Made by a program: the position numbers and the translations under genes
Notes under the pieces: generated by a model
What the model was told of the DNA's origin: nothing
Databases searched by the model: none
The model's input: the letters and a program-made list of their open reading frames with translations, nothing else
Source of the DNA: Alicyclobacillus hesperidum
Lineage (GTDB): Bacteria > Bacillota > Bacilli > Alicyclobacillales > Alicyclobacillaceae
Length of the DNA: 64,000 bases
Direction of reading: 5' to 3'
NCBI RefSeq assembly: GCF_900107035.1
Contig: NZ_FNOJ01000006.1
Location: 106,000-169,999, forward strand
Shown: positions 40,192 through 49,783 of the stretch, in pieces
Numbering within the stretch: position 1 is the first letter of the stretch
How the letters are laid out: each line of letters starts with the position of its first letter

Positions 40192-40614
40192 TTGAAACAT
40201 GAAACTCGCATTCGCGTCCGCTTTAGTGACACAGATCTAAATGGTCATGTCAATAACGCCGTCTACGCGACGTACATGGAAGAGTCCCGCATCGCCTTCG
40301 TGCGCGAGGTATTTCCTAATGACCGACTTTCATTAGTCCTGGCATCGCTCCACATCGACTATCGAGCCCAAACTCATTATCCAGAACACCAATGGGTCGT
40401 TGCGACGACGTGGCTTACTCGTATAGGACGTTCTAGTTTTGAGTTTTACTGTGAAATCCGAAGCGAAGAGGGTATCCTGCTCTGCGAAGGCACGGCTGTA
40501 GTCGTGAACTTTGACTTTGTGACGCAAACAAGTCAACCGCTATCTGATGAAGTCAAGGCGCGTTTATCCCAGTACCTCGTCCAAAAAGAGGATTGCGATT
40601 CGACTCGCGTATAA
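40192..40614 (+). CDS. 4HBT-family acyl-CoA thioesterase
   Basis: Hot-dog-fold protein of 140 residues with the catalytic Asp region DTDLNGHVNNAVY typical of YbgC/FadM-type thioesterases, hydrolysing acyl-CoA thioesters. TTG 40192 follows AAGGAGGG with seven-base spacing; the in-frame ATG at 40147 precedes that site. It ends at a strong terminator. Confidence 0.85.
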   Translation: MKHETRIRVRFSDTDLNGHVNNAVYATYMEESRIAFVREVFPNDRLSLVLASLHIDYRAQTHYPEHQWVVATTWLTRIGRSSFEFYCEIRSEEGILLCEGTAVVVNFDFVTQTSQPLSDEVKARLSQYLVQKEDCDSTRV

Positions 40615-40620
40615 GATTAG

Positions 40621-40652
40621 AAACCACGACAGGCTGCGTCGTGGTTTTTCCT
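40621..40652 (+). terminator. Terminator of the thioesterase gene
   Basis: AAACCACGAC and GTCGTGGTTT form a perfect 10-base stem around AGGCTGC, followed by TTCC. Confidence 0.85.
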
Positions 40653-40660
40653 CTCACCAA

Positions 40661-41293
40661 CTATTCAATTAAGGTCTCCCATAACGAACCCCGCCGAACC
40701 GGTTCTCCGTGTGCGGGACAAACCCAATCAAAAGGTAATCTACCCACTGCAGCCAACGATCGTTTAAGTGCTGACTTATCCCAAGTCAGGATCCCTGGAG
40801 ACTTCTTCAGCTTGCCCCCACGGGACGTGACAAGATCGCCCGCCAAAAGAACGTCGCCAGTTCGCAGGCAGATATGACCCGGCGTATGACCCGGCGCCGG
40901 AATCACCTCGAGATCGCCGACGAGCCGACCGGGATCTAAAGCTTGATCGATCCGCGGCCTATCCACTCTCATCACACGACTGATCAAACGGCGCAGGCCG
41001 GGAGCACGCTCAGCACCGTGTATATACGGAATATCATCAGCAGGTGCCCACAACGTTGCGCCGGATATCTCCTTTAGATGTTTGGCATTGCCAATGTGAT
41101 CGACATCCTGATGGGTCAAGACGATGTGCGCGAGATCGCTCGGCTTTATACCTAGCCCCGCCAATGCGGATACGATGTCACTGCCTTTGCCTGGCATGCC
41201 CGTGTCGACGAGGACTGGCTCCTGGCCAAGTACCAGATAACAATAACTCCCCTTCGTGCACTCGAGCAGATGCACATTTGGTGCGATCTCCAT
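40661..41293 (-). CDS. Metallo-beta-lactamase-fold hydrolase
   Basis: Protein of 210 residues with the zinc motif LTHQDVDHIGN (HxxxDH variant), then PAPGHTPGHI, LLAGDLV and the C-terminal PAHGEPVRRG. It belongs to the YflN-like branch; the substrate may be a thioester or lactone. ATG 41293 follows a GGGGCGGAGG box. It is the second gene after the cysteine hydrolase, 30 bases away. Confidence 0.85.
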   Translation of the reverse strand: MEIAPNVHLLECTKGSYCYLVLGQEPVLVDTGMPGKGSDIVSALAGLGIKPSDLAHIVLTHQDVDHIGNAKHLKEISGATLWAPADDIPYIHGAERAPGLRRLISRVMRVDRPRIDQALDPGRLVGDLEVIPAPGHTPGHICLRTGDVLLAGDLVTSRGGKLKKSPGILTWDKSALKRSLAAVGRLPFDWVCPAHGEPVRRGSLWETLIE

Positions 41294-41323
41294 CCTCCGC
41301 CCCTCCTCAGAGACCGAACTCAC

Positions 41324-41890
41324 TCAAACCAACGTATGTGCCCACTCGTCGACCGTCATCACGTCGGCTTGACGCGGGAACACCTTTTCCACGAGCACCT
41401 GGTGCACCTCAGGATCCCCATCCAAACAAGCGTCTTTCAGAACCGTGAGCGCATAGTCCTTGTCGGCCGCTTCACGCACGGTCGAGAGCACGACACCACT
41501 CGTGGCAATGCCACACAAGACCAAGTTTGTCACGCCTTTTGCGCGCAAGATGACTTCCAAATTGCTTCCGGCAAAAGCACTCACGCGATATTTCGTGACG
41601 ACAGGCTCACCCGGCTGTGGTTTCACCAAGTCGTGAATCTGTGTGCTGTTATCGTTGACCGTCATGCCTCCCGCCTGTGACAAGCGCGAAAACATTTTAT
41701 TGCGCGGACCAGCCTCGGGATATCCTTCGCTAAAGGCTACACGGACAAAGATGACCTGCATCCCAGCTTTGCGCGCCGCATCGACTGCAAGGCGAAAAGG
41801 CTGTAACGTCGTCTCATCCTTCATATAGCGGCCTGCGATGCCATTTTGCACATCCATGACAAGGAGTGCTGTTTGCGCGTGTTGAGTCAT
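41324..41890 (-). CDS. Isochorismatase-like cysteine hydrolase
   Basis: Protein of 188 residues with the catalytic triad visible: Asp in LLVMDVQNGIAG, Lys in PVVTKYRVSAFAG, and Cys in NLVLCGIATSGVVLSTVREAADK, followed by a cis-peptide-type GxxTSG loop. Members include nicotinamidases and ureidoacrylate-type hydrolases; the substrate is unknown. ATG 41890 follows GAAAGGTCGTGA. It heads an operon with the metallo-beta-lactamase gene. Confidence 0.87.
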   Translation of the reverse strand: MTQHAQTALLVMDVQNGIAGRYMKDETTLQPFRLAVDAARKAGMQVIFVRVAFSEGYPEAGPRNKMFSRLSQAGGMTVNDNSTQIHDLVKPQPGEPVVTKYRVSAFAGSNLEVILRAKGVTNLVLCGIATSGVVLSTVREAADKDYALTVLKDACLDGDPEVHQVLVEKVFPRQADVMTVDEWAHTLV

Positions 41891-42039
41891 CACGTCACGA
41901 CCTTTCACATCTCGTTCTTTGTACTGAGATCTCAACACCTCATAGTGTACGCCTTTGCCGACAAGGGTTCAAAATCATTGAAGTTTACGAGTCTGCTCCG
42001 AGCTTGTAGGAGTTTTGTCTTCTAATGTCGAAATTAAGG

Positions 42040-42052
42040 GCGCAATTTGCGC
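42040..42052. promoter_or_regulatory. Short palindrome upstream of the nucleoside transporter operon
   Basis: GCGCAA-T-TTGCGC is a perfect 6-base inverted repeat around one base, 64 bases before the nupN start. It could bind an HTH regulator. It does not look like a CodY box or a purine riboswitch. Confidence 0.3.
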
Positions 42053-42115
42053 GAATTGAATGCGAGCGAGAAACAAATTCTTCTTGTATGTACACATTCA
42101 GAGGGGGCTTTTGTG

Positions 42116-43204
42116 ATGAAACAGAAATTTTTGGCCGTAGCAGCATCAGTTTTGGCTCTGACTGCGATGGTTACGGGCTGTGGCACAGGCGCGGCCAGCA
42201 ACACTGCTGCAACAAACGGATCCAATGCGACAAATAGCGCTGGAACGTCAAACGGTACAGGAACCACGAATGGTAAGACCATCAAGATTGGCTTGGTCAC
42301 AGACACTGGGGGATTGAATGACAACGGCTTTAACCACCTCGCCTACGTTGGCATGACCAACGCACAACATCAATTGAATGGTGTGTCCACAAGTGTGGTA
42401 CAGTCGCAATCAGAGTCCGATTATGTGCCGAACTTGAGTCACTTCGCGCAAAACGGCTACAACTTGGTCATTGCCGTCGGTTATCTGATGGAAGATGCGG
42501 TCAAACAGGTCGCAAAAGAATATCCGAAGACAGATTTTCTGATTATCGATGACAACATCACAGGCATTCCGAACGTCGCGAGCGCCATTTTCCAATCTGA
42601 GCAGGCTGGCTATCTTGCCGGTGTAGTGGCCGGACTCGTGCAAAAGAACCATCAACTCAAGGGGTTGAATACGAAAAACGTGGTGGGTGTGATTGGCGGT
42701 CAAGATATTCCACCCGTGGACACCTATATTGCAGGTTTCCAACAAGGCTTCAAAAAGGAGGACCCCAACGGGAAAGTCCTCTTGCAATACACCAACAGTT
42801 TTTCGGATGAGGCACTCGGCAGCCAATACGCACAAAATGAAATCTCGCAGGGCGCCGACATCATCTTTCCGGTTGCTGGCGGTTGCGGCATTGGTGCCAT
42901 CAACGCGGCCCAAAGCGCAAAAGTGTACGCCATCGGCGTCGATACCAATCAGGCTTACTTAGCACCTGGAACCGTCATTACAAGCGCCACAAAGGGCGTC
43001 GATACGGCGGTATTCGATACCATCAAGGCTGTCCAAAACGGTACATTTAAGGGTGGTGTATCGACGTTTAATCTGGCGAACAACGGCGTCGGGATCGCCC
43101 CGCTCATGAAGGGTGTACCACAGTCGGTGCAGACGACCGTAAATCAGATTAAACAACAAATTATCAGCGGCCAAATCAAGGTTTCGACGACGGTTCAACG
43201 ATAA
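42116..43204 (+). CDS. nupN: BMP-family nucleoside-binding lipoprotein (NupN/BmpA-like)
   Basis: Lipoprotein of 362 residues with a lipobox (LTAMVTGC) and then a Thr/Ser/Asn-rich linker. The mature part is a periplasmic-binding fold: KIGLVTDTGGLNDNGFNHLAY, DFLIIDDNI, IFQSEQAGYLAGVVAG, FPVAGGCGIGAINAA and GVDTNQAYLAPG, typical of BMP purine-nucleoside receptors. ATG 42116 is fixed by AGAGGGGGC. It is first of a four-gene ABC operon matching B. subtilis nupNOPQ (guanosine and other nucleosides). Confidence 0.88.
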   Translation: MKQKFLAVAASVLALTAMVTGCGTGAASNTAATNGSNATNSAGTSNGTGTTNGKTIKIGLVTDTGGLNDNGFNHLAYVGMTNAQHQLNGVSTSVVQSQSESDYVPNLSHFAQNGYNLVIAVGYLMEDAVKQVAKEYPKTDFLIIDDNITGIPNVASAIFQSEQAGYLAGVVAGLVQKNHQLKGLNTKNVVGVIGGQDIPPVDTYIAGFQQGFKKEDPNGKVLLQYTNSFSDEALGSQYAQNEISQGADIIFPVAGGCGIGAINAAQSAKVYAIGVDTNQAYLAPGTVITSATKGVDTAVFDTIKAVQNGTFKGGVSTFNLANNGVGIAPLMKGVPQSVQTTVNQIKQQIISGQIKVSTTVQR

Positions 43205-43343
43205 TCGCATCTCTTCGTCAACATCGCAGACGGGATGGCGGCCTTTTGCTACAAAGCGCCGCCATCCGCTATGCATATATACAGCTTGAACAAGTGGATG
43301 ACAATCATTGTTTGGTCACAGGAAAGAGAGGTCGGCACCGCGA

Positions 43344-44870
43344 TTGGAGAACTTTTTGGAGATTGTCGACTTGAAAAAGTGGTTTCCTGGCGTCAAAGCC
43401 AATGATGGCGTGAACTTGACGCTACGCGCTGGAGAGGTACATGCGATTCTTGGCGAAAATGGTGCGGGCAAGTCGACGCTGATGAAAATGATTTATGGAC
43501 TCCTTGAACCCACATCCGGGGAGATTCGGTTTATGGGGAAGGCCGTACATTTTCGCAGCCCTCGTGAAGCCATTCACGCAGGAATTGGCATGGTTCACCA
43601 ACACTTCATGCTGATACCCGCATTGACCGTCGCCGAAAACGTCGTGCTTGGTGATGAACCAGGGCGTATCAAGTTCAACCGAAAAGAAGCGGAAAGGCGC
43701 GTTCGCGATCTATCTGAAAAATATCGACTGGCTATTGATCCAACCGCGAAAGTCGCCGATCTTTCGGTTGGGCTGCAACAACGCGTGGAAATTTTGAAAG
43801 CATTTTACCGCAAAGCGAAGCTCATCATTCTTGATGAACCGACGGCGCTTTTGACGCCGCAAGAGACGCGAGAATTGTTTGCCATTATTCACGGCTTAAA
43901 AGCAGACGGCGTACCTGTCCTGTTCATCAGTCACAAATTAGATGAGGTCCTTGAGATCAGTGACCGAGTCACCGTCATGCGGGCGGGCAAGACAGTCGAA
44001 ACGGTGGAAACAGCTGGGGCAACACCGCAAAGCCTGGCCAACCTGATGGTCGGCCGCGAAGTCGTCCTGCGCGTCGAAAAAAACGCTGCACATCCAGGCG
44101 AGCCCATTTTAAAAATTCATGATCTGCACGTTCGGGATTCTGGACGCATCGAACGCGTCAAGGGTGTCAACCTGGAACTACGCCGTGGAGAGATTCTCGG
44201 TCTTGCCGGCATCGACGGCAACGGGCAATTCGAATTGGCAGATGCCATCGCCGGCTTAATCAAGGCGGAACAAGGGCACATCATCTTCGATGGCCACGAC
44301 ATCACGCGCTTGACCCCCGCCGAGCGAACGGAACGCGGCATTGCATATGTGCCCCAGGATCGCCAAGCAGACGGTCTTGTCCTGTCGTTCGATCTCGTGG
44401 AAAACACCATTCTGCGCGACTTTCGCAAACGTCCTTTTGCTAAGAATGGCGTGATCGACCGAGCTGCCGCAGCCAGCTATACGGAACGGCTGATTCGTGA
44501 ATTCGATGTGCGTCCCCCTGACGCATCGCGCAAGGCTTCCGAACTGTCTGGGGGAAATCAGCAAAAAGTCATCTTGGCTCGCGAGGTCTCGCGCGATCCG
44601 CTGATGTTGATTGCAGCTCAACCAACGCGCGGATTGGACGTTGGCGCCATCGAAGGCATCCACCGTCAGCTTGTACGTTTGCGAGACGAAGGCAAAGGCG
44701 TGTTATTGGTATCTCTCGAATTGGAAGAAATCCTTAGTTTATCGGATCGCATTGCTGTCATTCACGACGGTCGCATCGTCGCGATTGTGCCAGGAGCCCA
44801 CGCCACGCGAGAACAAATCGGTCTGCTCATGGCCGGATCGCACGGGCATTCGGAGGTGTCCATGTCTTGA
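43344..44870 (+). CDS. nupO: Tandem-ATPase subunit of the nucleoside ABC transporter
   Basis: Protein of 508 residues with two ABC domains in series. Domain 1 carries Walker A GENGAGKST and Walker B LIILDEPTALL, and its signature is the divergent LSVGLQQRVEIL; domain 2 has the usual relaxed Walker A (GIDGNGQFELA), LSGGNQQKVILARE and a LIAAQPTRGLDVG box. The layout matches sugar/BMP-type ATPases. TTG 43344 after AGAGAGG is preferred; a TTG at 43308 in frame adds twelve residues without similarity. It overlaps the next permease gene by four bases. Confidence 0.9.
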   Translation: MENFLEIVDLKKWFPGVKANDGVNLTLRAGEVHAILGENGAGKSTLMKMIYGLLEPTSGEIRFMGKAVHFRSPREAIHAGIGMVHQHFMLIPALTVAENVVLGDEPGRIKFNRKEAERRVRDLSEKYRLAIDPTAKVADLSVGLQQRVEILKAFYRKAKLIILDEPTALLTPQETRELFAIIHGLKADGVPVLFISHKLDEVLEISDRVTVMRAGKTVETVETAGATPQSLANLMVGREVVLRVEKNAAHPGEPILKIHDLHVRDSGRIERVKGVNLELRRGEILGLAGIDGNGQFELADAIAGLIKAEQGHIIFDGHDITRLTPAERTERGIAYVPQDRQADGLVLSFDLVENTILRDFRKRPFAKNGVIDRAAAASYTERLIREFDVRPPDASRKASELSGGNQQKVILAREVSRDPLMLIAAQPTRGLDVGAIEGIHRQLVRLRDEGKGVLLVSLELEEILSLSDRIAVIHDGRIVAIVPGAHATREQIGLLMAGSHGHSEVSMS

Positions 44871-45940
44871 AATCATTGCGCTCCATTCTTCTTCCAATGG
44901 GTGCTTCCCTGTTGGCCATGATCATCGGGGGCATTCTCGTCGCTGCACTCGGCTATAATCCCGTGACCGTCTATGGTTCCCTTATATCGGGTGCCTTTGG
45001 AAACGGTATCAATATTGGCAACACCATCACAGCAAGCCTGCCGCTGATCATTGTTGGCCTTGGTATTGCCATCTCGTTTCAATCCGGGTTGTTCAACATC
45101 GGCGCCGATGGCCAGTACTGGATTGGTGCTACCGCCGCAGTCTGGTTCGGCTATCACTTCAATAGCCTCCCGGGTTGGCTGCACATGATTGTATGTATTG
45201 TCGTGGGGATGGTCGCCGGCGCGTTGTGGGCAGGCATCATTCCAGGCCTCACCAAGGCATACGTCGGATCGCACGAAGTCATTACAACAATGATGATGAG
45301 TTATATTGGCATTCTGTTGGCACGCTACCTCATTGAAGGGGGACCGATGCAACAGAAAGGATTTAATCCGCAATCGCCGGAAATTGTCCAAAATACGCAG
45401 TTCCCATACTTTACACAAGGTCTCATGCAATCGCAGTTATCGCTGGTGGCTGTCGCCATTGCCGTTGTCGCCGTCATTGCCGTGTGGTTTCTACTGTACA
45501 AAACCACACTCGGCTATCAATTGCGCACGGTCGGGCTCAATCAGCGTGCCGCCAGGTATGCAGGCATCAACGTGAAGCTGTTTACCGTCGTCGCACTGTG
45601 CCTCTCCGGACTATTTGCTGGCCTTGCGGGTGCAGTTCAGATGTTGGGTGTCGATCACCGACTTCTCGACGGCTTTTCATCAAACTATGGCTACACAGCC
45701 ATCGTCGTCTCGTTGCTGGCTCGCAATAACCCAATTGGCGTGATCATTGCTGGCTTGTTCTTTGGAGCCCTAACCACCGGTGGACAAAACATGCAAATGG
45801 TCTCCAACGTCCCGGCTGCTCTGACCGACGTTCTAACAGGCCTGATCATCTTTTTCGTCGCCTGCGAGCGCATCATCCCACAAATCATCGGCTGGTATCG
45901 CCGGCGCCGGACACTCAAATCGACAACCGTGGCTTCCTGA
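44867..45940 (+). CDS. nupP: Nucleoside ABC transporter permease (NupP-like)
   Basis: BPD_transp_2-type permease of 357 residues with about ten helices (INIGNTITASLPLIIVGLGI, FNIGADGQYWIGA and the EAA-like coupling loop LNQRAARYAGINVKL). The TTG at 44867 follows CGGAGGTG and overlaps the ATPase stop, so translation is coupled. Confidence 0.9.
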   Translation: MKSLRSILLPMGASLLAMIIGGILVAALGYNPVTVYGSLISGAFGNGINIGNTITASLPLIIVGLGIAISFQSGLFNIGADGQYWIGATAAVWFGYHFNSLPGWLHMIVCIVVGMVAGALWAGIIPGLTKAYVGSHEVITTMMMSYIGILLARYLIEGGPMQQKGFNPQSPEIVQNTQFPYFTQGLMQSQLSLVAVAIAVVAVIAVWFLLYKTTLGYQLRTVGLNQRAARYAGINVKLFTVVALCLSGLFAGLAGAVQMLGVDHRLLDGFSSNYGYTAIVVSLLARNNPIGVIIAGLFFGALTTGGQNMQMVSNVPAALTDVLTGLIIFFVACERIIPQIIGWYRRRRTLKSTTVAS

Positions 45941-46011
45941 GCGCCATCCATCGCCACCGCCACAAGAGATGTCAAAACAACAGGACTTACTGAAAAGGAG
46001 TGAAATCAGTC

Positions 46012-46932
46012 GTGATCTTCTCCGATCCGGAAATTTGGGCAGCCACTTTGTCGATGGCCGTGCCACTTGCCTTGCCAGCCATCGGGGGGACATTCTCCGA
46101 ACGCACTGGCGTCGTCAATATCGCCATGGAAGGTATTATGCTGATTGGAGCCTTTTTTGCAGTCACCTTTTCCTACTGGACAGGAAGTGCATGGCTCGGA
46201 TTGCTAGCCGCCCTCATTTGCGGTGGACTCACAGCTGCTGCGCTTGCCTGGGGTGCGATACGCGTCTCTGCCGATCAAACTGTCCTCGGTATGGGCATCA
46301 ACATCTTTGCCGCGGGCTTGACGACGTTTCTCTTGAATACGCTGTTTGGATTTAACGGCACACCCATCAATACACCCAAGCTGCCCGACATCAGCATACC
46401 GGGCTTAGATAAGATCCCGTACATCGGCGTCATCTTCCAAAACCAGAGCATTCTGGTTTACATCATGGTTGTGTTGGTGATTATCTCGCACTGGTTCCTG
46501 TTCCACACGCGCTTAGGTCTGCGCATGCGCTCCGTCGGCGAACACCCATTGGCCGCCGATACGCTTGGTATCAACGTCTGGCGCATTCGTTACTTTGGGG
46601 TCATTCTGAGCGGCCTGTTCTCCGCGCTCGGTGGCGCATATCTCTCCATCGGCGTCCTGAACGGCTTCACCCCGAACATGACAAACGGACGCGGGTACAT
46701 CGCCCTCGCCGCCATGATCTTTGGAAAGTGGACGCCACTCGGATCATTTGGTGCAGCGCTGATCTTTGGCTTCTCCACAGCGCTCGGCATCGTCCTGCAA
46801 GGGCAAGGGATTTCATCAAACCTGTTGCAGATGATCCCTTATGCACTAACCATTCTCGCACTGGCTGGCCTTGTCGGGCGAGCCGTCGCTCCAGCCGCAG
46901 ATGGCATTCCATACGACCCTCGCCGCTCATGA
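46012..46932 (+). CDS. nupQ: Nucleoside ABC transporter permease (NupQ-like)
   Basis: Permease of 306 residues, also of the BPD_transp_2 type: ALPAIGGTFSERTGVVNIAMEGIMLIGAF, with coupling loop RMRSVGEHPLAADTLGINV. AAAGGAG lies before two in-frame GTGs at 46000 and 46012; spacing favours 46012. With NupP it forms the heterodimeric channel. The operon closes with a bidirectional terminator. Confidence 0.9.
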   Translation: MIFSDPEIWAATLSMAVPLALPAIGGTFSERTGVVNIAMEGIMLIGAFFAVTFSYWTGSAWLGLLAALICGGLTAAALAWGAIRVSADQTVLGMGINIFAAGLTTFLLNTLFGFNGTPINTPKLPDISIPGLDKIPYIGVIFQNQSILVYIMVVLVIISHWFLFHTRLGLRMRSVGEHPLAADTLGINVWRIRYFGVILSGLFSALGGAYLSIGVLNGFTPNMTNGRGYIALAAMIFGKWTPLGSFGAALIFGFSTALGIVLQGQGISSNLLQMIPYALTILALAGLVGRAVAPAADGIPYDPRRS

Positions 46933-46937
46933 AAATC

Positions 46938-46971
46938 ACCCCGCCCCGCCCTTTCCGGAGCGGGGTCTTTT
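46938..46971. terminator. Bidirectional terminator between nupQ and gndA
   Basis: ACCCCGC and GCGGGGT pair around a GC-rich loop, with TCTTTT on the plus side and a T-rich GATTTTC on the minus side. It lies between convergent transcripts. Confidence 0.85.
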
Positions 46972-47029
46972 GGATCAAACACCCTCGCAACAGTAGGTCA
47001 ACGTGATGCAATCTTCGCTTCACCTGTGA

Positions 47030-48463
47030 CTAATCGCGTCCCGCCGTCGCCTCCGCCTGCATCCACTGGAAGTGGAATACGCCATCGCGATCGACCCGCT
47101 TGAATGTATGCGCACCGAAGTAGTCTCGCTGCGCCTGCAACAAGTTTGCAGGTAACGTCGCAGAACGGTAGCTGTCGTAATAAGCCAAGGCACTCGCAAA
47201 CGCTGGAACAGGGACACCGTATGTCACGGCCGTGGCAACCACCCGCCGCCATGCCATTTGATATTGTTCGATCACGCTGCGGAAATACGGATCAAGCAGC
47301 AGATTGGGTAGATTGGCGTCGCGATCGTAAGCGTCCTTGATGTTCTGCAAAAATTGTGCACGAATAATGCAACCACCGCGGAAAATCATGGCGATATTGC
47401 CCAATTCGAGATTCCAGCCATACTCCTCCGATGCCTGACGCATCTGCGCGAAACCCTGTGCATATGAGCAAATCTTGCTTGCATACAAAGCCTGCCGGAC
47501 GTCTTCGATAAAGGCCTCCTTATCGAGCGCGACAGACGGTTGCTCAGGGCCACGCAAGATCTTGCTCGCGTGCACACGCTCTTCCTTCATCGCGGAAAGA
47601 AAACGTGCAAACACACTCTCTGTAATCATCGACAGAGGCACGCCGAGATCAAGCGCACTTTGACTCGTCCATTTGCCTGTTCCCTTTTGCCCTGCCGTAT
47701 CGAGGATCACATCGACCATCGGCTTGCCCGTGTCGGGATCGTATTTACTGAAGATGTCAGCCGTGATTTCAATGAGGTAACTATCGAGTTCTCCCTGGTT
47801 CCACTCATCAAAAACCTCGTGCAACTCCTCTGCCGTGAGGCTAAGCACGTCCTTCAAAAGGTGATACGCTTCACAAATGAGCTGCATATCGCCGTATTCG
47901 ATCCCATTGTGCACCATCTTGACATAGTGCCCAGCACCATCCGGTCCTATATAGGTGCAGCAGGGGTCATTGCCCACCTTCGCGGAAATCGCCGTTAAAA
48001 TCGGCTCCACCAGCGCATACGCATCGCGCTGACCCCCCGGCATAATGGCTGGGCCACGAAGAGCGCCCTCCTCACCGCCAGAGACACCCGTACCGATATA
48101 ACGAATACCTTTTGCTTCTAAGGCGTGATTGCGCCGCCGCGTGTCCTCGAAAAACGAGTTGCCACCGTCGATCAACACGTCGCCTTCGACGAGATAAGGT
48201 AACAACTGCTCGATGGTCTCATCCGTCGGTGCCCCCGCCTGAACCATCAAAAGAATCTTCCGGGGCGACGTCAGTGACTCCATGAATTCTTCGATAGAAT
48301 AAGTAGGCTGAATTCGCTTACCCACCGCTTCTTCGACCAGTTCGTCTGTACGCGTGCGCGATCGATTGTACACGGAGACAGAAAATCCTCGACTTTCGAT
48401 GTTCAATGCTAGATTCTTGCCCATCACAGCTAGCCCGATCACGCCAATATCCGACTTCGCCAT
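47030..48463 (-). CDS. gndA: 6-phosphogluconate dehydrogenase, decarboxylating (NADP)
   Basis: Protein of 477 residues with the NADP site [28 protein letters not shown]-like substrate region ([21 protein letters not shown]), IMPGGQ and the [16 protein letters not shown] motif near Lys-catalysed decarboxylation. It yields ribulose 5-phosphate in the oxidative pentose phosphate pathway. AAAGGGG lies upstream; ATG 48463 gives the standard [11 protein letters not shown] start, though GTG 48469 in frame is only 6 bases earlier. It stands alone. Confidence 0.95.
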   Translation of the reverse strand: MAKSDIGVIGLAVMGKNLALNIESRGFSVSVYNRSRTRTDELVEEAVGKRIQPTYSIEEFMESLTSPRKILLMVQAGAPTDETIEQLLPYLVEGDVLIDGGNSFFEDTRRRNHALEAKGIRYIGTGVSGGEEGALRGPAIMPGGQRDAYALVEPILTAISAKVGNDPCCTYIGPDGAGHYVKMVHNGIEYGDMQLICEAYHLLKDVLSLTAEELHEVFDEWNQGELDSYLIEITADIFSKYDPDTGKPMVDVILDTAGQKGTGKWTSQSALDLGVPLSMITESVFARFLSAMKEERVHASKILRGPEQPSVALDKEAFIEDVRQALYASKICSYAQGFAQMRQASEEYGWNLELGNIAMIFRGGCIIRAQFLQNIKDAYDRDANLPNLLLDPYFRSVIEQYQMAWRRVVATAVTYGVPVPAFASALAYYDSYRSATLPANLLQAQRDYFGAHTFKRVDRDGVFHFQWMQAEATAGRD

Positions 48464-48510
48464 CCACACGTTGCCCCTTTATCATTGAAAATAAAAGTCT
48501 GGTGTAGGAT

Positions 48511-48539
48511 ATGATATAATATTCAGAAATATAGGGCAA
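48511..48539 (-). promoter_or_regulatory. Sigma-A promoter of gndA
   Basis: On the minus strand TTGCCC and TATCAT are 17 bases apart in an A+T-rich stretch; the start would be near 48503, about 40 bases before the ATG. Confidence 0.55.
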
Positions 48540-48704
48540 CGCACACATCGACTCTGCCCCGCAATTTTGTTACCATATCACTGATCAGCCCTGACTTCAG
48601 TGAACTTTATGCTGACTGTCACGAACCTATTCTAGTTCGCAACACCAAAGCGAACTGTTCTCGACAAGGGCTTATCGACATCATCTACTCGAGAAGGGTG
48701 CAGT

Positions 48705-49547
48705 ATGCACAAAAAACTCCAAGAGATTTTACAAGTCGCGGAAGTATGGAAATCTTGTTTCGCTGAACCGACATCCATATTGGTAACCGATAGAGAGAAA
48801 GTATTGATACACCTCCCTGCCGATTTTGATCACGCCGATATTGCCCCGAATTCACCTCTCAAAAGTTTGGCCAGCAGTGACAGAGAGAATCAGAAATTTC
48901 TCACAGCCTTCCAAACAGGCGTTCCACAGCGACTTGAAGTCGGTCCTGAGAAATTTGGGTTTCCATTTGTCGTTACATACAATCCAATCCGAGATGGCGA
49001 CCAAACTGTCGGCATGATCATGACGACGACGTCTCTTGAGAAATTCGATCAGTTACGTGCCATGTCGGACAATCTTGCGACAACCGTCGAAGAAATGAAT
49101 GCCATCACAGATGAAGTTGCACAAATGGCGATGGCCATTTCTCATCGGCTCCAAAATTTATCGGAATCCTCCCAGCGCATTACGGAACTTGCCCAACAGG
49201 CATTTCAGGTGATTCGCGTCATTGAGGATTTGGCGCGGGATTCTCATTTATTAGGACTCAATGCGGCTATTGAAGCGGCTCGAGCCGGAGATTACGGAAA
49301 GGGCTTCGGAGTCGTCGCAGATGAAATTCGCAAACTTGCAGCCGACAGCCAAATGGGTTCCAAGCAAATTGTATCGTTTCTAAAGGACATCAATGAAAGC
49401 ACACTCAAAAGCACCAGCTCCATTCATGAGATTGCGGCAACCACCCAAGAGCACTCGGCCAGCCTACAAGAACTGAAACGTGCATTCGAAGCCATTTTTA
49501 TGGTTGTCGAAGAACTGACGGAGGCCGCCACCATCACTGTTGATTAG
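48705..49547 (+). CDS. Soluble methyl-accepting chemotaxis-like protein
   Basis: Cytoplasmic protein of 280 residues with an N-terminal PAS-like/ligand domain (about 1-110) and a short MCP signalling helix hairpin. The conserved tip is near residues 185-210: [20 protein letters not shown] followed by [14 protein letters not shown]. No membrane helix; length and form resemble YfmS-type soluble receptors of Bacillus. It may relay an intracellular signal to CheA or another partner. ATG 48705 follows GAAGGG; a good terminator follows. Confidence 0.85.
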   Translation: MHKKLQEILQVAEVWKSCFAEPTSILVTDREKVLIHLPADFDHADIAPNSPLKSLASSDRENQKFLTAFQTGVPQRLEVGPEKFGFPFVVTYNPIRDGDQTVGMIMTTTSLEKFDQLRAMSDNLATTVEEMNAITDEVAQMAMAISHRLQNLSESSQRITELAQQAFQVIRVIEDLARDSHLLGLNAAIEAARAGDYGKGFGVVADEIRKLAADSQMGSKQIVSFLKDINESTLKSTSSIHEIAATTQEHSASLQELKRAFEAIFMVVEELTEAATITVD

Positions 49548-49569
49548 TATCTAGGAACTAAAAAATGCA

Positions 49570-49602
49570 AACTCCTACCGAATCTGGGGAGGAGTTTTTT
49601 AT
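49570..49602 (+). terminator. Terminator of the soluble chemoreceptor gene
   Basis: AACTCCT and AGGAGTT pair across a 13-base loop, followed by a run of six T. Confidence 0.85.
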
Positions 49603-49724
49603 ATTCCTCGACAGCAGATGATCCACTTCCTTCACAAGCTACACTTTAGGGCAGTTCCTCAGTTCTAACCGTATTTTCCAATTACATCTCTTGTTTTCAC
49701 GTAACGATTCATGTACAGTTTAGT

Positions 49725-49738
49725 TGTATATTTATACA
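49725..49738. promoter_or_regulatory. Palindrome in the promoter region of the solute-binding protein gene
   Basis: TGTATA-TT-TATACA is a perfect 6-base inverted repeat in an A+T-rich stretch before the lipoprotein gene; TATACT at 49738 could be a -10 box. Possible operator of an unknown regulator. Confidence 0.35.
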
Positions 49739-49783
49739 CTATACTGTTTATATATAGACAAGGTTGGTCTGAGGGGGATAAAT

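Noticed and set aside
41891..42115. Purine riboswitch or CodY box before nupN
   Set aside because: No riboswitch core or CodY-like AATTTTC palindrome is visible; only a 6-base inverted repeat.
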